Shown here piece after piece: positions 1 through 13,523 of a DNA stretch of 64,000 nt (position 1 is its first letter; each line of letters opens with the position of its first letter). Made by a program: the position numbers and the translations under genes. Origin of the DNA: Bedellia somnulentella (Eukaryota > Arthropoda > Insecta > Lepidoptera > Bedelliidae). The stretch covers positions 12,742,873 to 12,806,872 of the forward strand of contig OY755173.1 of NCBI GenBank assembly GCA_963576735.1, given 5' to 3'. Under the pieces are notes generated by a model that saw nothing but the letters and a program-made list of their open reading frames with translations, did not search any database and was not told the DNA's origin.

Positions 1-2016
1 TGAAGACTATTTAAGTAGACCGCCAGAGATATGTATACTCCCATACTGTATTAAAAAAAAGGCTCAAATTATTGCGCATTGCTGTTACTACTACTATTAA
101 TATGAGAACAAGCTTGTGAAAAATATCAAATTTCAACATCTGCTAAAAATGCTATTGCTTATATAACTCAATTAGAAAGTATTAAATTTTGATCTGATTA
201 CAGAATTTTTAAGCCGATTGTATGATATATTTTTTAACTCAAGTAGACCACAGTAGTTAATAGTCTGGCTATCCCTGCTCCATAGTATGAACAAATACAT
301 GAAAAGAAACGTGATTGGTATCTGACGCGCTTGTATTAAATATTTAATGAAAACGGAAAAAAAAAACAAAGTACTTAATTATTTTGATACATTGCGGTTC
401 AACAGCACAATTTAATAAATCCGTTAAGTGAAAATGTAACATGTTATCACACCATATATAAATAGTGTATTACCACCATGCAGGAATAAAAAATCTACTC
501 TCAATTACTCTGATGCATTCTGTAATATCAAGAGGTCGAACTTAACTGTGCCGCTACTAAGGAATGCACGCTCAACTTGATCTAAAATCGTGATTCACTC
601 AATAAGTATCTCAATTGTTGCAGAATCGAACAACGCGGGTTTTTCATTCAAGTTGAACGGCATTCAATCAAATATTCATTTTTATTGAGCATCACGGAAT
701 AACCCTATTAAACACGGAACACCACTAATTAAAATTATTATTGCAGCCCGAAAACGTATGAATTCTGAACTTTGCCCGTAAAATTATGGAAGACAATAAA
801 GTTTTCTTAATTATGAAAGTTTCCTCACGTAATTCTACAGTAATAAATTAATACAAATAATATTATTTTTAACATTGTTGAGGCATGACTTAGTTATAAT
901 TGCTAGGGGTCGTCGAGTGATTGAAGTTCGACTATAACTTAAATAAGACTAGTGGTAATTTTCTATCATAAGCCAAAAAAAATTATGTCAAACAAAATAA
1001 ACTGAATGAAATGAAATTGTCAATGTGTCCGCACAGTTTAAAAATAAATAAATAAGTATATGCTGTACATGGTAGGGTGTGTATTTTTTGTGCTAATGTT
1101 TTCACTTACATTTTGCGAATAATTTGAAACTCACTGTTAAATTATGCACTTTTTCTCAGCATAAACATTAATGTGTGAAATTTTATACTTCTCCTTCCCC
1201 GCGATTTTCATAAAAGGCGAATAGTTTTACAAATAATAAAATGTAACTGTAACATATTTTATTTGCCAGCAAATATTGAGCATAAGCCCACCCACATCTG
1301 GAGATTTCCGATAAAGGAGTCTAACTGGCACTATGCTGTTCACACTCTCGCAGCTATATATACACCCAATCATTAAATTCTAATACTAAAGAGCTCCTGT
1401 ATATGACAACTTAAGTGTTTGTGGTTGTCAAACCAAGAGAACCAGTTTTAATTTCACATCTCACACAATTAACAAATAAATATGAAAAGTTCAAAGGTCC
1501 AAGAGTTTCTTTTCATATTTTCTTATTAAAAATAAGCGTTATAATAAATTTTAAGCATCCCGTTGTATACGTTTAAAAAGTTTTTCTCTTTATACTTATA
1601 ATTGGATTTGAGCGACACGGAAAATAAACGAATTTTGCTATTAAGCTTGAGAGATATAGAATAGATTCTCTTTATTGTACATCACAGTTAAAACATTTTA
1701 CACAAATTATGTTTTGAAATAGATGTACAATTTGCGGTCTTATCGCTTACAACGATTTCTTCCAGACAACATTTGAAGCGTGATATTAGTACATTCATGA
1801 AATAGGTAGATGTATTTAAGATATAATGGAATGGGAGTAGCAATTATTTTACACTACATTAAACCAAAGCTTAAGAACTTAACTTATTTCTAGTTAACAA
1901 TTGATTAATTATAAATAGTTTATAATTAACAATATAAAAAAAATATAGCTTACAGAAATGAAAAAAACATAAATTTACTTACATAAATCAATATACATAC
2001 ACATATATAAATATAC
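1..2016. other. AT-rich noncoding sequence, no gene seen
   Basis: Very AT-rich with frequent stops in all frames. No splice-bounded open stretch with coding character was seen. It lies downstream of the second coding exon of the minus-strand Sidekick-like gene, so it is most simply that gene's next intron. Confidence 0.6.
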
Positions 2017-2024
2017 GTAATACC

Positions 2025-2584
2025 TAGAGAATGCAATACCGGGATCTCGCACCATTTTTGCGGGACCAGTCCCGCGCCAAAATCGTGCGGGATCCCGAGG
2101 GATTGCGGGACCATTGACACGCTGTGTTTTATGCGCAGCTACTTCCAAAATAATGAATAATTGTTTTTTTGTTTGTTTGTAATAGGTATCTTATTTCTAA
2201 TTAGTGACTGATTGGTTTGATAACTTAATAAATAGTTACACAAAACTATTGAGAGGCTATGTTTTATTCGCATTTGCGCAGCTACTTCCGAAATAATGGA
2301 TAGTTGCTTTTTGTTTGTTTGTAATAGTTTTTGATCTTTGTTTGTAATTGTTATTTCTGAATAGTGATTTGATTACTTAATAAATAGTATTATAAATAAT
2401 ACATAATATTTTTTACTTTCATTTTAAGTTCTATAGTCTCGTTTATGATACAGGATTCCTCTCTTTTTTCAATTACTTTAAAAAAACACGCGGGATCCCG
2501 CAAATACCTGGATCCCGCGGGATTGAACCTATCAATACCGCGGGATCCAGCAATTGAAATTTTAGTGCGGGATTGCATTCTCTA
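2025..2584. mobile_element. hAT-type MITE with 8 bp target duplication
   Basis: Inverted ends begin TAGAGAATGCAAT on both sides (2025 onward, and the reverse complement ending at 2584). The element is flanked by the same 8 bp, GTAATACC, at 2017-2024 and 2585-2592. An 8 bp duplication with ends starting TAGAG is the signature of the hAT superfamily. The 560 bp interior has no transposase, so it is non-autonomous. It holds several GGGATCCCGC-like palindromes near both ends and an internal duplication of a segment of about 55 bp (about 2131-2190 and 2269-2325). Confidence 0.85.
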
Positions 2585-2592
2585 GTAATACC

Positions 2593-2989
2593 CAAATGTC
2601 TACTGAGTCATGTGGATATCGTAGTGAAATGTCACAAATTACCGGGATTCGAAGGATCTGCTAAAAAGTATTTTAGTACACCATAACGTTAGTCATCCAT
2701 ACTCATCACCACGAACCCTTTCTAATACTATCTCCAATTAATTTAATAGCTATGAGTTATGAGGCTTTTGATTTCACTACATTTTAACCATTTAAGAGGA
2801 CTTGTCCAGAGGTTCGTCGAATTGTTGACTTGATCAATATCTTGATATCTTGAAAAATGAGACAGAAATAGTTTTCTTTAATATATCTATGAATTTCTAA
2901 CTACATTTCATGGATTCAGGTAGAATTAATAGTCGCACTTAACCAAAAACAAACCAGATTTACCCAAATCTTATAAAAACTCTATTGAC
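2593..2989. other. noncoding, no feature seen
   Basis: AT-rich sequence between the hAT MITE and a LINE fragment. No open frame or repeat was recognised. Confidence 0.5.
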
Positions 2990-3230
2990 ACTATATAGAC
3001 AGCTATATAGAGCCTATGTGGGTGGTGTAGTTAGCAGAGGACGGCCGCGTAAGATGTTTGAAAACCAAATTGAAAACGTTATAATATAAAAAAATTAAAG
3101 AGCATGTATGAGAAGAATGATGAATGTGACAGAAAATGAGAGATTTGCCTGGATCATACAAAGTGGCGATCAATAGTCTCTGCCTACCCAATGGGAACAA
3201 CGGGCGTGAGTACAAGTAAGTATAAGCGAC
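2990..3230 (+). mobile_element. 3' end of a LINE open reading frame (degraded)
   Basis: Broken frames on the plus strand read like the C-terminus of insect endonuclease-reverse transcriptase proteins: a SRGRPRK motif at about 3034-3054 and later a KWRSIVSAYP motif at about 3160-3190. The fragment ends in GGGCGTGAGTACAAGTAAGTA, a tail that also occurs at 34340-34365 and 45625-45650. Frameshifts and stops make it a fossil. It lies just downstream of the second Sidekick-like exon, inside that gene. Confidence 0.6.
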
Positions 3231-3320
3231 ACTTGTAACAATGCATTGAAATACACAAGCAATCAAAGTTCCGATAATTGACTGGTTTAATATAAATAAT
3301 AAAGCATGTAAATAACAAAC

Positions 3321-3416
3321 CTATTGCCGAGCACTGCAGTATTTTCGTAGTGCCTTCCCTCACGATGCTGTTTGATGCTGACGGCTGCATGCTGAAGCGA
3401 GGCGGCTGCATTTGAA
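3321..3416 (-). CDS. sdk: Sidekick-like Ig-superfamily protein, coding exon 2 (start of first Ig domain)
   Basis: A 96 nt exon on the minus strand, bounded by an acceptor (TTCCAG, ending at 3417) and a donor (GTTTGT from 3320). It enters and leaves in phase 1, the usual phase for Ig-domain exons, and joins exon 1 (20317) in frame. It encodes residues 23-54 and reads QPPRF..QPS..NSIVREG, then TKILQCSAIG. The EGxTxxLxCxAxG pattern is strand B of an Ig domain, with Cys51 the first disulphide cysteine. The PRF..QPS..SIV.EG.TKILQC pattern resembles the N-terminus of insect Sidekick, a homophilic adhesion protein at tricellular junctions. That assignment is from memory; other Ig adhesion proteins remain possible. 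The partner cysteine and all later domains would lie left of the window. Confidence 0.65.
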
Positions 3417-6400
3417 CTGGAACAAACAGATGAATCGTCAATATTTCGTTTACTGTTTTTTGGATTTTATTGTTTGAAAATTGTTGTGGTTTGTTTCATT
3501 TGGAAAACCCCTTACAACTCTATCATTAAAAAAGTTAATATTTTATTTATATTTGTAATAAAGCTGTATAGAGCTGTAATCACAATAATATTATTCCATG
3601 TTATTATATATTCGCAAGTATATATGGAATAGTACTATACATATACAGTATAGTACTTCATATTTTTAACTACGAGGTAACATAAGGATATGAAGTTTTT
3701 AAGCCTTTTTAAGTTTTTTTAAAAACCAAAAGTACATGTATTAAAATATGTATGCATGAAGCTAAAAAGAAAATATATAAAGTAGCATATGCTAGGACAC
3801 CGTCTGTTTTAGTGGCTAAACAAAATTCTAATAAAATGTACGGTCGCCGAAATTTTCATTTATCACAACTCGTATAACTCCCTACCGAGTAGCTCGGGCT
3901 CGAGTCTAAGCTGCATAGCATGACTTGGCCATAGTCCACTACTGTAGCGTAGTATTTGGTCTAAAATTTACCCGAATACAAACACGTAACACAGAACAAA
4001 ATGTAATTTCTTTATTTCCTTTTTTAACATGGCATGGCCCCAATACATTAGCATAACATATTTTAGCAATCGTTAACCAATATTGGTAATGTCGTTCTTT
4101 ATTTTAGTTTAATTTTAATTATATGGTTTCGTTTCCATGTGGTCACGTGACTTATCGTTGCTATGCAATGTTCTTGTAATAATCACGTGACTACGTCATT
4201 GTGCACTGTTATTTTACTCGGCCCTTACCGTCACGCATATAGTATACAATACACGCTAACACCTCAAAACGCCCCGAAGCTATCAACTTTATGGCTAACT
4301 GTACACGGAAATAATGTTTTTAATTTTAAATTACTTTTTTTATGGCAATAGTTAAGACTAAAGTTGCATAAAAAACTAAAATATTGAGAAAAACTTATCG
4401 TTGCAAAGATGCTATTGACTATTATAAATTATACACACAATTGTAGCAAATAATGATGGCATGCTTGTATGTTGCTAATGTGAGAAAAATATGTTAATCA
4501 AACTATCTGTTAGCTGATCTTAAAACAGTCAACGCCATTACGAAATATTTGCACTGAAAGATACGGATAGGTACAGTTAGGTTGTGACCTATATTTCACG
4601 TCGACGTTACACTGATAACGGTTGACGATTTTCAAGATAAAATGATACGTAAGTTTTAATATAGAGATAAGAGTAGAGTTTATAGTAAGTCGTAGTTAAT
4701 AGTATTTTAATCATATCTTATTTGAGAGTGACTAATCTGTGAAAACTAGTTCAGGGTGAAACGTTGAAAAGGTCTCACCGGAACTGAGCGCTGCAGAACG
4801 GTTGCCGCCGCCAGCACCCTGTCACTTGCTACAGTACACTACACTGATCATAAATAGGAGTGCATTTTAGAAAAGTGAAGCACCTGGTGAAAATCTTATC
4901 TCTGAATAAGTAACCATACTGAAAACAAATAACCTCTCATTTTACACTTTCCTAATCAAAAACGTTATTTTGTAAATAACCGCGAATACGAAAACTTTTA
5001 CGCTTCGGTTTAATTTAAGACTGATTTAGGATATAAGACGGTATGCCCAATTGGAACTTTATGTAAGTTTACAATAGGATCCCATTTTTTCTTTGTTATT
5101 GGTGAGGGAGTTTATTAGCCAATACTTCAATGCATTTCTTTATTCCAATTACTTCTTTATATGCAATCAAAGCTCGCTGCGGATGTCTTGATTTTAAAGT
5201 CTATAAATATTCTTGCGTTGATTCCCATTAAGTGTTATTCGACAATGGTTGTACATTCGTTGTCTTTTAAAATATTTTATTTTAAAATATTATTTACGAA
5301 TTCATAGGTGCTGTTAAGCAAGATGCTCTCAGAATCCTTATTTTATTGTCTTATCAGCTTAAGTTTTAAATTACCCGTTACATTATATCAAAACTTAGTT
5401 CACTTTCACTACCATCCTAAATATAGATTTTACGGCTCTGAAATATAATATCTAAAGCTGCCCATCTCTAATTCAGTCTCGATATCCAGTAGATTCATGC
5501 TTCACTTGGCTGGCTCCGAAAGCGACACAAACAGTGAAATTGAAAGCGGTCACCAGGGAGTGTTCATTTAATTGTAATAAAAACTGGAAGCATCGATATC
5601 GAATGATAACAACAATCAATGAGTGGAGTACGCTCGTTTATCGATTTTATCTGTTTTAATAGCGGTCAGCGCTCTACTAAATCATCGCTGATTGGCTCGA
5701 TGCTTTACTAATTGTTAACCGCGCAATGATACGTTTCACCAAAACTGTCCCCTGACTCGCAATTACTGACTCGCATGTTATATGTGGTGAGTCTGATTTT
5801 ATCGTCATTCATGGTATTATGTTGCTAGGCTATAAACAAACCTGCGTGAACAGTAACAATTAAGTGTGTGACGATTTCGTCGTCATATTTACACTATTAA
5901 CTTTTTATGGAAATTCAATCAGCAAATATGCAAGGTAAAACAAATGATTTTGAGAAAAAATCTATAAATATGTCTTTTGCAATACAAGTGAACGTACCCA
6001 TGTGCAACAAAGACGAGTCTTGAGAATTTATAAAACAATGGACAGAACATAAGAAAAACTGTTACCACCTTCTTGAGCTGAATCTAGTTTTAGACTTTTA
6101 CATTACATAAAAACTGTTGAAGATGCAAGATAAGATAAACATAAATATATATTGAGACTAGTGTATTTTACTCAGAAGTGCTCCCGGGATGCTTATTTCT
6201 TTTAGTAATTGTAAGTATAAGTAATAGCAGTCTTAGTTTTGGGTCGCTGTGGTACCTATACAACATATATCAAGGTCTGAAGCATTTAGACCTTTGCTTA
6301 CCAAGGTGCTCCTCTGAGGATTGTTTGATTTGGGTTAGGCCCATCCTAATCTTCTCTGGAGATATCAGCGGTAAAATGTACAATTGTTAAGCTCGCGTCG

Positions 6401-6902
6401 ATGAAAAAGGTCGGTTGCACTGGCGTTTATTGAGACATTTGAAAAGTATTATGGCTCGCCTTGCGGTAATAAAGCAGATCAGAACGCGAATTTACATATA
6501 CTGTATAATAAAAAAACCCAGGTAAAGTTTAACGAGTTACCGCAACAGTTACGGCTTGTATGTAAATGTCATATACCAGCAGTTAGTGTAAAAACACTCC
6601 TGAAAACAATTGGCTGTTGAAAAAAGATCAGCTAAGTTGAATAGAAAACTGGCAAGCGTGCGTGTACCATTAAATGAAGGAATGTCTAACCTAATTTTAA
6701 CGCTGAAATTAACAGGGATTGGATATAAACTATTACAGACTTCTTTGTTTATTTTCTTTTAAATTTAACAGACTTCTTTCTACCGGTTTCGATCAATTAA
6801 AACACGTGTCAGACGTAACCTCATAAATTTCTGTTTATAATGATCATCGAGAAACAGATAAAGTTAGGCACGACAGACTGTCATTAGCAATTACTACACA
6901 TA

Positions 6903-7040
6903 CGCCCGATTTCTGAATTGAGTATTCCAGCTGAGAACAACTTAATTATCGTTCTGTCGCATTGAAGTCTTAACAACTGAATGCGTCAAAACGATACTTA
7001 AGTCGTTCTCAGCTTGAATACTCAATTCAGAAATCGGGCG
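6903..7040. repeat. 138 bp near-palindrome (MITE-like)
   Basis: The two ends are inverted copies of about 50 bp, starting CGCCCGATTTCTGAATTGAG on the left, with its complement finishing at 7040. Mismatches are limited to the inner part of the arms. There is no coding capacity. A target duplication is not clear, so the superfamily is undetermined. Confidence 0.7.
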
Positions 7041-10000
7041 ATAGTTACTAGGCTTATGTTTTAATTAAGTGATATATTAATTCTTATATTGCAAAAGATA
7101 AGCAAATATAAATTGCTGGTAAAGCGAGTGTTCAAACTTTTTCACACTTTATTGTTTCTGCCAATGTTACAGTTTAAACGGTTTAATAAATACATCTCGA
7201 GAACAAAAGCTGAGATATTATACACTTTCTATTCGTGAAAGAATTTTAAAACCTCATTCATCAGCTCCAGTGATGACTTCCTACACACGTATATCTTTGT
7301 ATCATTAGTATATACGGAAAAGAGTGTAATAGACAAAGGGTAGCTAGTCAACTAACTATCAATAATAACTAAAATAAGTTAATGCAAAACAGATACTAAA
7401 AAAATCTTTTGTATATAAGTATTAGTACATAAGATCATTTGATAATAGAGTTTTAAAAATCCATGATAAAAAACCAATTACATAAGAAACCTACTGTAAG
7501 CCTCAATCAAATTTATGCTAATTAAATACCAGCGGGGCGCTCGCTTGGAAGTATTTTATTTTGTCTCGTACGAAACCGTAATAGTCGCTTCGCTGCACTA
7601 GACCTGAATGATAAATGGGATTCCGGCCTCAAGAATTCTAAATTTTAGACAAACACGTCTTAAGATCTACCAATGTACTGTTCAATTTAAAATTACGTAA
7701 AAATAAGCATTTCATTTATCAGCCAATAAACTATTAATTATTATCAATAAAATAACTAACGGGGCCCGCGCCGCGGTATGAGTATAGGGTACCCTAATGT
7801 TGGTTAGTTTTGTTATCAAGCCGTATAAAGACTATCACAATTAAATAATTCAATGATCATGAACTGCCTGTATTCCATACAAAGTCATTTCAAATTCCAA
7901 TCTTGTACGGTATACAATGAGCATATAAATATTGTAGACAATTATACAGTAAGAGAGTTAGTCCTAACTCCGAAACTTTGGTCTCAGATGTTTGTCATAA
8001 TAAACTCCAAAACATTTACCATAAAAATATAATTTGTACATCTCGAGAGCCTCTAATTGAATCTGGCTTTTTTAATACCATGAAAAAATATGCCACACCC
8101 GTCCATTAGGTCAAGCTTCTAGAATATTAGTAATATGTTGTGTCAATTTAAGATTATGGGCAAGTGGTTTTAATATTAAACATGTATTTTATGAATGCAC
8201 GAGCCAGTAGACATCGATCTGGGGGCAAGTTGTGTTTCCGTTACGTGACTCACACCTATGGCACGTCTTCGGGCGAGCGGGCTGCGGCCGCGGTCACTCA
8301 CATACTAATAAACGAGCCTTAGCGTTTCACAGTTCTGGGAAACATTTTTTAACTTCAATTGATTTGACTATGCTCGGAAACCTCTTCATTAGAATGCTTG
8401 GGATTCATATCAGACATTGCCTCATATGCCAAACTTCAAATGATGGAATTCTGTGATATGTCGTACTAAATTTTAGTACGGATATGATAGTTTCCGAAGT
8501 AGGTGACGTCAGAAGTTGGTTTCACTCATAAGTTGTGGAGCGTAACCTGAAACTTGCTCTGCAGAAGTGAGGGAAGCCGTTCGCCCTCCGGCGGCTGCGG
8601 CCTTCTCAGTTGTCAACCGGTACACTCGATTCATTCGAAGCCTTACAACGGCCACCCGAGCCACTGACTACTGCGCCAGCCGATTATTACTAATGATATC
8701 AACAATATTACTTTAGTTATAAGTAGTTTGCTGCATTGTTAAAAAAGGCTAGTTAGGCCGGCCTCTTACTTTACTTATATTTGACAACTATTTCAATAAT
8801 AAAGTTAAAGTAATAACTTTTAATCTTTTGCATTTAGAGCAGTAAGTATGTATATGGTATTAAGCGTAAGCTAAAAATTATACTCGTGGGTGTCCAACAC
8901 TTGATAATAGCGTCTATTTGATAGAGTGCTAACTTACGGTCAAATAAGGCCGTTGGAGTTCGAAAAGAAAAGGCAGATAAGATAAAAGAGGCATTTTAGA
9001 ATTTTGAAATGTAACAAACATCGTATTGATTTATTTGATTAGAATACAGGAACAGGAGTATTAAACTAACAAAGTATTTTATTATGAAATATACGGTATT
9101 TTTGTTTCTGAATTATTAAGCGGTGTTTTGTTTTAGAAACAACATATGGCTAGGCAATAAAATGTGTACATTTCAGTGGAACCGCAACATAAAAACCGTA
9201 TTGTTCCTTTGTTCCTGCTTTATGAAGTTTTCCAATATCAGCGTTTTTGTTAAATGCTAAATGATTGTAGCCTTTTGTTTGTAGCTAGAAAACTTTGTTT
9301 GGGATGTAAAAGGATCAGCAGAACTTCTAAATAATCTAAAGGAAATTATTTAAACTCCGAGTTAAAAAATATATCAGTAAATACTGCAGACATATATAAC
9401 ATCTATAATATAAAATGGGCTAGTAATCATATATTTTTAGATACTTTTGTCATTAAAGTTAAAATTTAGTTCTTGCTTATTCACGAAACCTAAACGAATC
9501 GCTGTTTTAATATAACTTAAGTTTCATCAAGTAGATAGACAGATAGAATAAAAACTATAATCATGCTACGAAGACAATCACATACATTAAATATACGAAG
9601 TAATGATAATGATACATACCTTCCTCGCTTAACTTTCGACTCAATAAAGCCACCCCTCATTTCTTATTATAATTTATGCATTTATTTTTAGGTATGAACA
9701 AAAATAACCTTTGTCTTATTTTTTCGGATGTATATACATTGCGTTAAATAAATCAGCGTTGCAATATGTTCCTTTCATTAATAATGTAGTAAATAGTTAA
9801 AAAAATACATGTACGTCTATTTTACCTTTTCCATGGTATTCATTGGAGAAGGTAAATAATATCGATTTAAAATATGTCATTTCAAAATTTAATAATAATA
9901 AACGAATTGAACAAAAGTTGTTATGTGGACCTGCATATCAAGAGAAATATAGTAATGCCAATGAAACGAATTTAAAATATAATTTCCCAAAGCAAAAGAA

Positions 10001-10821
10001 TAAAAAAATTATGGAAAGCTATAGAAAAAGTTAGCTACGTTCAAAAGTTTCCTCGAACATATTTTTCTTCATTTATCGCCTGTGAAACTTCGACTTATTC
10101 ACTCTTACCAGTTACATTGAACGAGAAATGTAAAACTATACGTTTATGAGCATGCCTTTAAAGTAGTGTGTAAGTTTTATGAGTGGAGTGGTAATACAGT
10201 GCGTCGTACGACATAAGATCGCGCGAGGGCTGCAGGCGGTGGCTACGCAGCACTGACCACAACCGGTATTCATAGTGACATACTTTGACCTATTACATTG
10301 CCATTCTGTCTGCTCTATATATATTTGGTTTACTGCATTTTAGTCATTTTTACTGTTATATTATTGATTTGTGGTGTCGGTTCAGTGTAGAACTACACCA
10401 TTAAAGGACGTATCCAAGAGGTTTCGTGAATTTCAAGTTAATGTTGGGCGATATGGCTGGAAAAGTATCACTTATGTTTAATAATCTTTTTCCCATTCAG
10501 TTTCCGAAAGTTGCTGTTGTATTTTCAATATGATGCTCTAGTTATCTAGTTTTGGGAGCATATTACACATAAGTAAAACAATATCAATAAAAAAGATCAT
10601 AATACATGAGTATCAAAAGCTTGAATCAAGAAGTTACTAATAAGTTTTTAGGTTATCGTTTGTTTTTCAATAGAAAGATGCAAAATTCGGTATGAAAGTT
10701 TATTTTTGTAAGTTTAATTTTTTTTTTCGATAGCAAACACTAAAATAAAGGAACTATTTAAGTATTTTCCATTTTTAATAAATAATTGTATAGTTTAGCA
10801 AAACGTGAGTACCTACGCTGG

Positions 10822-10926
10822 GTACTATGTTATGTCACGTGATGTTCATAAGTATTGGTACCTCTGAATTTATCCTCCGATTATCCCCGAAGGGGTTGTC
10901 CCTTCGGGGATAATCGGCGTGATCGT
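10822..10926 (+). repeat. SINE B 3' tail fragment with strong hairpin
   Basis: Matches the tail of the SINE B family described at 46383: GTCACGTGATGTTC, then ACCTCTG, then a CCTTCGGGGAT element and CGGCGTGA. A local inverted repeat (ATTATCCCCGAAGGG, GTTG loop, complement; about 10878-10917) forms a stem of about 18 bp. Confidence 0.6.
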
Positions 10927-11631
10927 TTGAGTTTGAATTGTATAGTTATGATTTAATAAAGATTCTTCAATTCCCACTATCAATGTAGTAAAATGAAAAT
11001 TTTGCGACTGGTTAATTTCAATCTTTGCTATATAAAAAAAAAGATAATCATAGCTATATTTTAATTAGTTGCAAGAATATATTGTTTCAGAACATAATAT
11101 CTCGACATGGTTCTGCATTCAGCATCACTTTAAAAAAGTTTGCATACTGTTTGTGTTTAGTAAAAATATTCAAAAGACTTAATACCAGACCCATAGGCCT
11201 GCTTTTGATGTTGGAATTGAATATTAAATGGCACAGCCACAGTCGAAGTAACTTGCACTACGTAATCATGAACTCTCTTTTTAGATTATTATAATCTTGC
11301 TGGGTAGTATCCGGTGGCGAAGAATATGAAACAACCCATTTAAAAGAACTCGTCAAATGCCCGTCGGGTCGCGGACAAAAGTTCCATACAAGATAATATG
11401 TATAAGAGTTATGAAAATTTATAACTTTATAGTCTTTGTGCATTATAAGCGTTCATCTATTGCCGTTTTCAATATCGAGTAAAAACGACCGAACTAAGCA
11501 CCATTATTGTACGAGTATTATATAATAAATATTATCTGTGAACATTTTAATTGTTGAACTATCGCGATTCATAAGTTACTGCTAGCTAGTAAGCTGGTAA
11601 CATATGGACAAAAAGAGAGCGTAGTATTAAG

Positions 11632-11755
11632 AGGGTCCTGTTTTACCTTTTGGTACGGACCACTTAAGGGCCTCCCCGCATTTTGCAGCTATTGCGCTCA
11701 CTCTTACGTCAAATTTACTGAGAGTGACAGGGACGGAAAAAACGCGCGCGCAGGA
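11632..11755. repeat. possible dispersed repeat fragment
   Basis: The phrase GTCCTGTTTTACCTTTTGG and a following GC-richer stretch look like a dispersed repeat common in moth genomes. This is recognised from memory only. No ends or duplications can be defined. An open stretch on the minus strand here is not convincing as a gene. Confidence 0.3.
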
Positions 11756-12814
11756 TAAATGTAGTTTATTTAGTTTTATTGAATAACTATAATGTTTAAA
11801 TGAAAAGTTAAACATCAAAGTTACAGATCTTAAAGCTACGCGTATATAGACACATAATGAGTTCACATGTATGTTATGCCAGTGGAGCCTATACGGTTTT
11901 TATGAAAACAAAGCATGTTCCAATTCAATTTTTTTCATCATATTTTTCAACAAATTATTAAAATGTTAAACATCAAATTTTAACACCATGAACTAATCAC
12001 CAACATATATTTTATTCATGTCATATCAATATCATCAAATCAGACTTTATAGAATTTCCAAACAATCAAATTCAACCTATTTTTCCGGGGACGCCCTTAA
12101 AAAAGCGCGTTAGGCGAACAAAATAAAAAACACTTATCTGAATTAAACATTGACATAAAGCTGTGTTTTTTGCTTACGTAACCAACTTTCAATTTGCACT
12201 TAAAAGTCGCTTAACTTTGGGGTTGATCTAAGTGTATCGGATAAGATTGACGGAGAGTTCATAATTTATTTAATGATTAACTTTATACTCTTTGTTATCC
12301 ACAGTTCAATTACCGGAAACTGCGAATCTAAACCGCTTCGATATTATAAACAGAAGATGTTTATCTTAATTTCAAAAAACACTCGAGTTTGCTGCAGGAA
12401 TCTGTTTTGGAGAGTAAGTGAAAGATCTTTATAACATCCGCGTCTATTTTAGAATTTTAACATGCAATTATCTACAGATGTGTGATGGAAAATCCAGTTA
12501 TCACTTCACACGCACGTCACTTGCATTTATATTAAGACAAACACAAATAAAAACAGTACGCACACACACATAAAATGATTATTGTTAGTTTTCTGTACCA
12601 ATTTCCATAAATGTAGGTAACTTAGATATGTAGGTTCTTACTATACTTACATAATAGTAAGAACAGTAATTTTCAAATATTGGTTTTCACCATAGGCTTG
12701 AGATGGGTACACATTAACTTTGAATGCAACGTAATGAGTTAAACATTAGAAATTAAGGATCTGTGGAAATATAACTCAACCAACGATTTTTAACAAACTT
12801 ACAGGGTGTCATTT

Positions 12815-12980
12815 CGGCCCCCTGATTATGAATCTTTAGCGACCTTCGATTGTGTCGCAAGTTGCAAGATTAACGCTGTCAATGTCAAATATTTGTATGT
12901 GATTTGACAGTTATGACAGCAACAATATTGCAAATTGCGGCACAATCTTGGTTCCAAAAGATACGTAATCAGGGCGCGGG
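12815..12980. mobile_element. 166 bp MITE with imperfect long inverted arms
   Basis: The left arm begins CGGCCCCCTGATTATGAATC. The right arm, read as complement, begins CCCGCGCCCTGATTACGTAT. The two arms stay alignable for about 55 bp, including TTGTGTCGCAAGTTGC against TTGTGCCGCAATTTGC. The short centre contains TGACAGTTATGACAG. There is no protein and no certain target duplication. Confidence 0.6.
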
Positions 12981-13077
12981 TAGGAAATCTTTTACATTAA
13001 CTTTTTTGTAGCGGTTTATCATTTTTATTTTAAAGTAATTTGATTAATAGTAGCAGTTGTTGGAAATCACAATTCTG

Positions 13078-13523
13078 TCACAATAGGGAATATTCATGTT
13101 TTTCTTTTTTGTCTTAAATTAATAGTTTACTATTTTATAACGTAGAAAAAAATATTACTGGGCTTCAAAATCCTCTAGATATTTTTAAAATTGAAATTTA
13201 AAACTTTTCAAAAATTTAAGCAGTTCAAACGCCGCCATTTTACGCGCGCTATACGTGACGTCACATGACACGTCCAGTGGGTGTTTTCGATGCTTTTGAA
13301 TACAATTTCGTGTCAGATGACGTCACATTTCGTTCAACCGATGGTGGCGCGTTTTGGAAGTTTGAATTTCGCTCCCTTATTTTGCACTTTTTGAATGTTA
13401 TTTTAGGGGTTTAAATAATAAGTAAATTAAAAAAAAACCTTTTCATTATAATATTGCGATAATAAGTATTCGTGAAAAAAAGTTTTAGGGCTATTAAAAT
13501 TTTATGCATATTCCCTATTGTGA
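13078..13523. mobile_element. 446 bp MITE with TCACAATAGGGAATAT ends
   Basis: About 20 bp terminal inverted repeats: TCACAATAGGGAATATTCAT at the left and its complement, with one change, at the right. The interior is noncoding and contains two TGACGTCACAT-type sites (about 13255-13266 and 13318-13328). The target duplication could not be fixed, so the superfamily is open. Confidence 0.65.

Noticed and set aside
8232..8456. 74-codon plus-strand frame
   Set aside because: No domain, no supporting splice sites or start context; probably chance in a locally GC-richer patch.
9843..10034. 63-codon Asn/Lys-rich frame
   Set aside because: Composition is that of random AT-rich sequence.
11627..11866. 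79-codon minus-strand frame
   Set aside because: Overlaps a dispersed-repeat phrase and shows no protein domain.
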